A DNA stretch of 5,772 bases from Acidimicrobiales bacterium (lineage in GTDB: Bacteria > Actinomycetota > Acidimicrobiia > Acidimicrobiales > RAAP-2). Of the stretch, positions 5,649 to 5,772 are shown piece after piece (position 1 is the stretch's first letter; each line of letters starts with the position of its first letter). The DNA lies in assembly GCA_017883125.1 (NCBI GenBank), contig JADGOD010000079.1:1-5772 (forward strand). The letters run 5' to 3'. The position numbers were made by a program, and so were the translations under genes. The notes under the pieces are model-generated. The model was not told the origin of the DNA, did not search any database, and worked only from the letters and a program-made list of their open reading frames with translations.

Positions 5649-5772
5649 TCAGGACTCCACGTAGCCGTTGCGCTCACCGGGGTAGCGGGCCCCGACAGCA
5701 CCCCCTGCAGGGATCGAGGCGTCGATCCGTCGGAGCTCCTCATCGGTGAGCTCGAGCTCGGTGGCTGCGACG
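5649..5772 (-). CDS. Aldo/keto reductase, C-terminal fragment (gene continues beyond right edge)
   Basis: The minus strand is open from the right edge for 40 codons to a TGA at 5649-5651. The segment ends with ELTDEELRRIDASIP, then AGGAVGARYP and GERNGYVES. This matches the well-known C-terminus of aldo/keto reductases, where a helix of the form L-T-x-E-x-L-x-x-I-D is followed by a small, glycine- and alanine-rich stretch and RYP. These are cytosolic TIM-barrel enzymes that reduce carbonyls with NADPH. The catalytic tetrad and cofactor site lie outside the window, so activity and substrate cannot be judged. The fragment points the same way as the small gene, exporter and P450. Identification rests on about 30 informative residues. 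Confidence 0.75.
   Translation of the reverse strand, partial: VAATELELTDEELRRIDASIPAGGAVGARYPGERNGYVES

Noticed and set aside
5201..5743. 180-codon version of the small gene
   Set aside because: The upstream part reads like non-coding arginine/serine/proline-rich sequence and overlaps the aldo/keto reductase end in another frame. The ATG at 5419 has a fitting promoter.
1..5772. Mobile element, CRISPR array, toxin-antitoxin or defence system
   Set aside because: No transposase, integrase, terminal repeats, regularly spaced repeats with spacers, or defence-type domains could be found on either strand.

Overview
The window is GC-rich DNA with strong G/C preference at third codon positions, GTG/ATG starts and dense short intergenic regions. 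The gene content (crotonase-family enzyme, PPOX-class flavin/F420 enzyme, soluble P450, 14-helix DHA2 exporter, aldo/keto reductase) suggests a high-GC actinobacterium with a catabolic or detoxifying lifestyle, possibly an acidimicrobial relative. That placement is inferred from style and gene content, not from a marker gene. There is no RNA gene, CRISPR array, insertion sequence or phage gene in the window.

Layout: 1-724 (minus) is an enoyl-CoA hydratase/isomerase-family gene whose C-terminus runs off the left edge. It is divergent from a PPOX-class split-barrel oxidoreductase at 916-1353 (plus). A 165-base gap then carries a small cluster of repeated 6-7-mers and leads to a class I SAM-dependent methyltransferase at 1519-2067 (plus). 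The methyltransferase converges on a cytochrome P450 at 2064-3251 (minus), and the two stop codons share four bases. Still on the minus strand, after gaps of about 190-230 bases each, come a DHA2-family drug exporter (3440-4975), a 72-residue protein of unknown function (5201-5419) and the last 40 codons of an aldo/keto reductase (5649-5772, cut by the right edge). The reductase fragment has no start in the window and was found by reading its C-terminal signature.

The minus-strand genes share direction, but the gaps between them hold their own promoter-like or hairpin elements, so they look like separate transcription units rather than one operon. Together they could oxidise (P450, reductases), process acyl-CoA intermediates (crotonase) and export (DHA2) hydrophobic compounds. 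No substrate, dedicated ferredoxin or regulator gene is visible here, so a shared pathway is only a possibility.

The most interesting signals are regulatory: a perfect 6-3-6 dyad lying on a leaderless-type -10 box just before the 72-residue protein gene; a cluster of CACGAGC and TGCCAG repeats before the methyltransferase; and a set of mutually exclusive GC hairpins between the 72-residue gene and the exporter. In the proteins, the crotonase lacks both classical hydratase glutamates but has one at the position used by ECI2/Eci1-type isomerases. I see no strong evidence of a wholly new multi-gene system.
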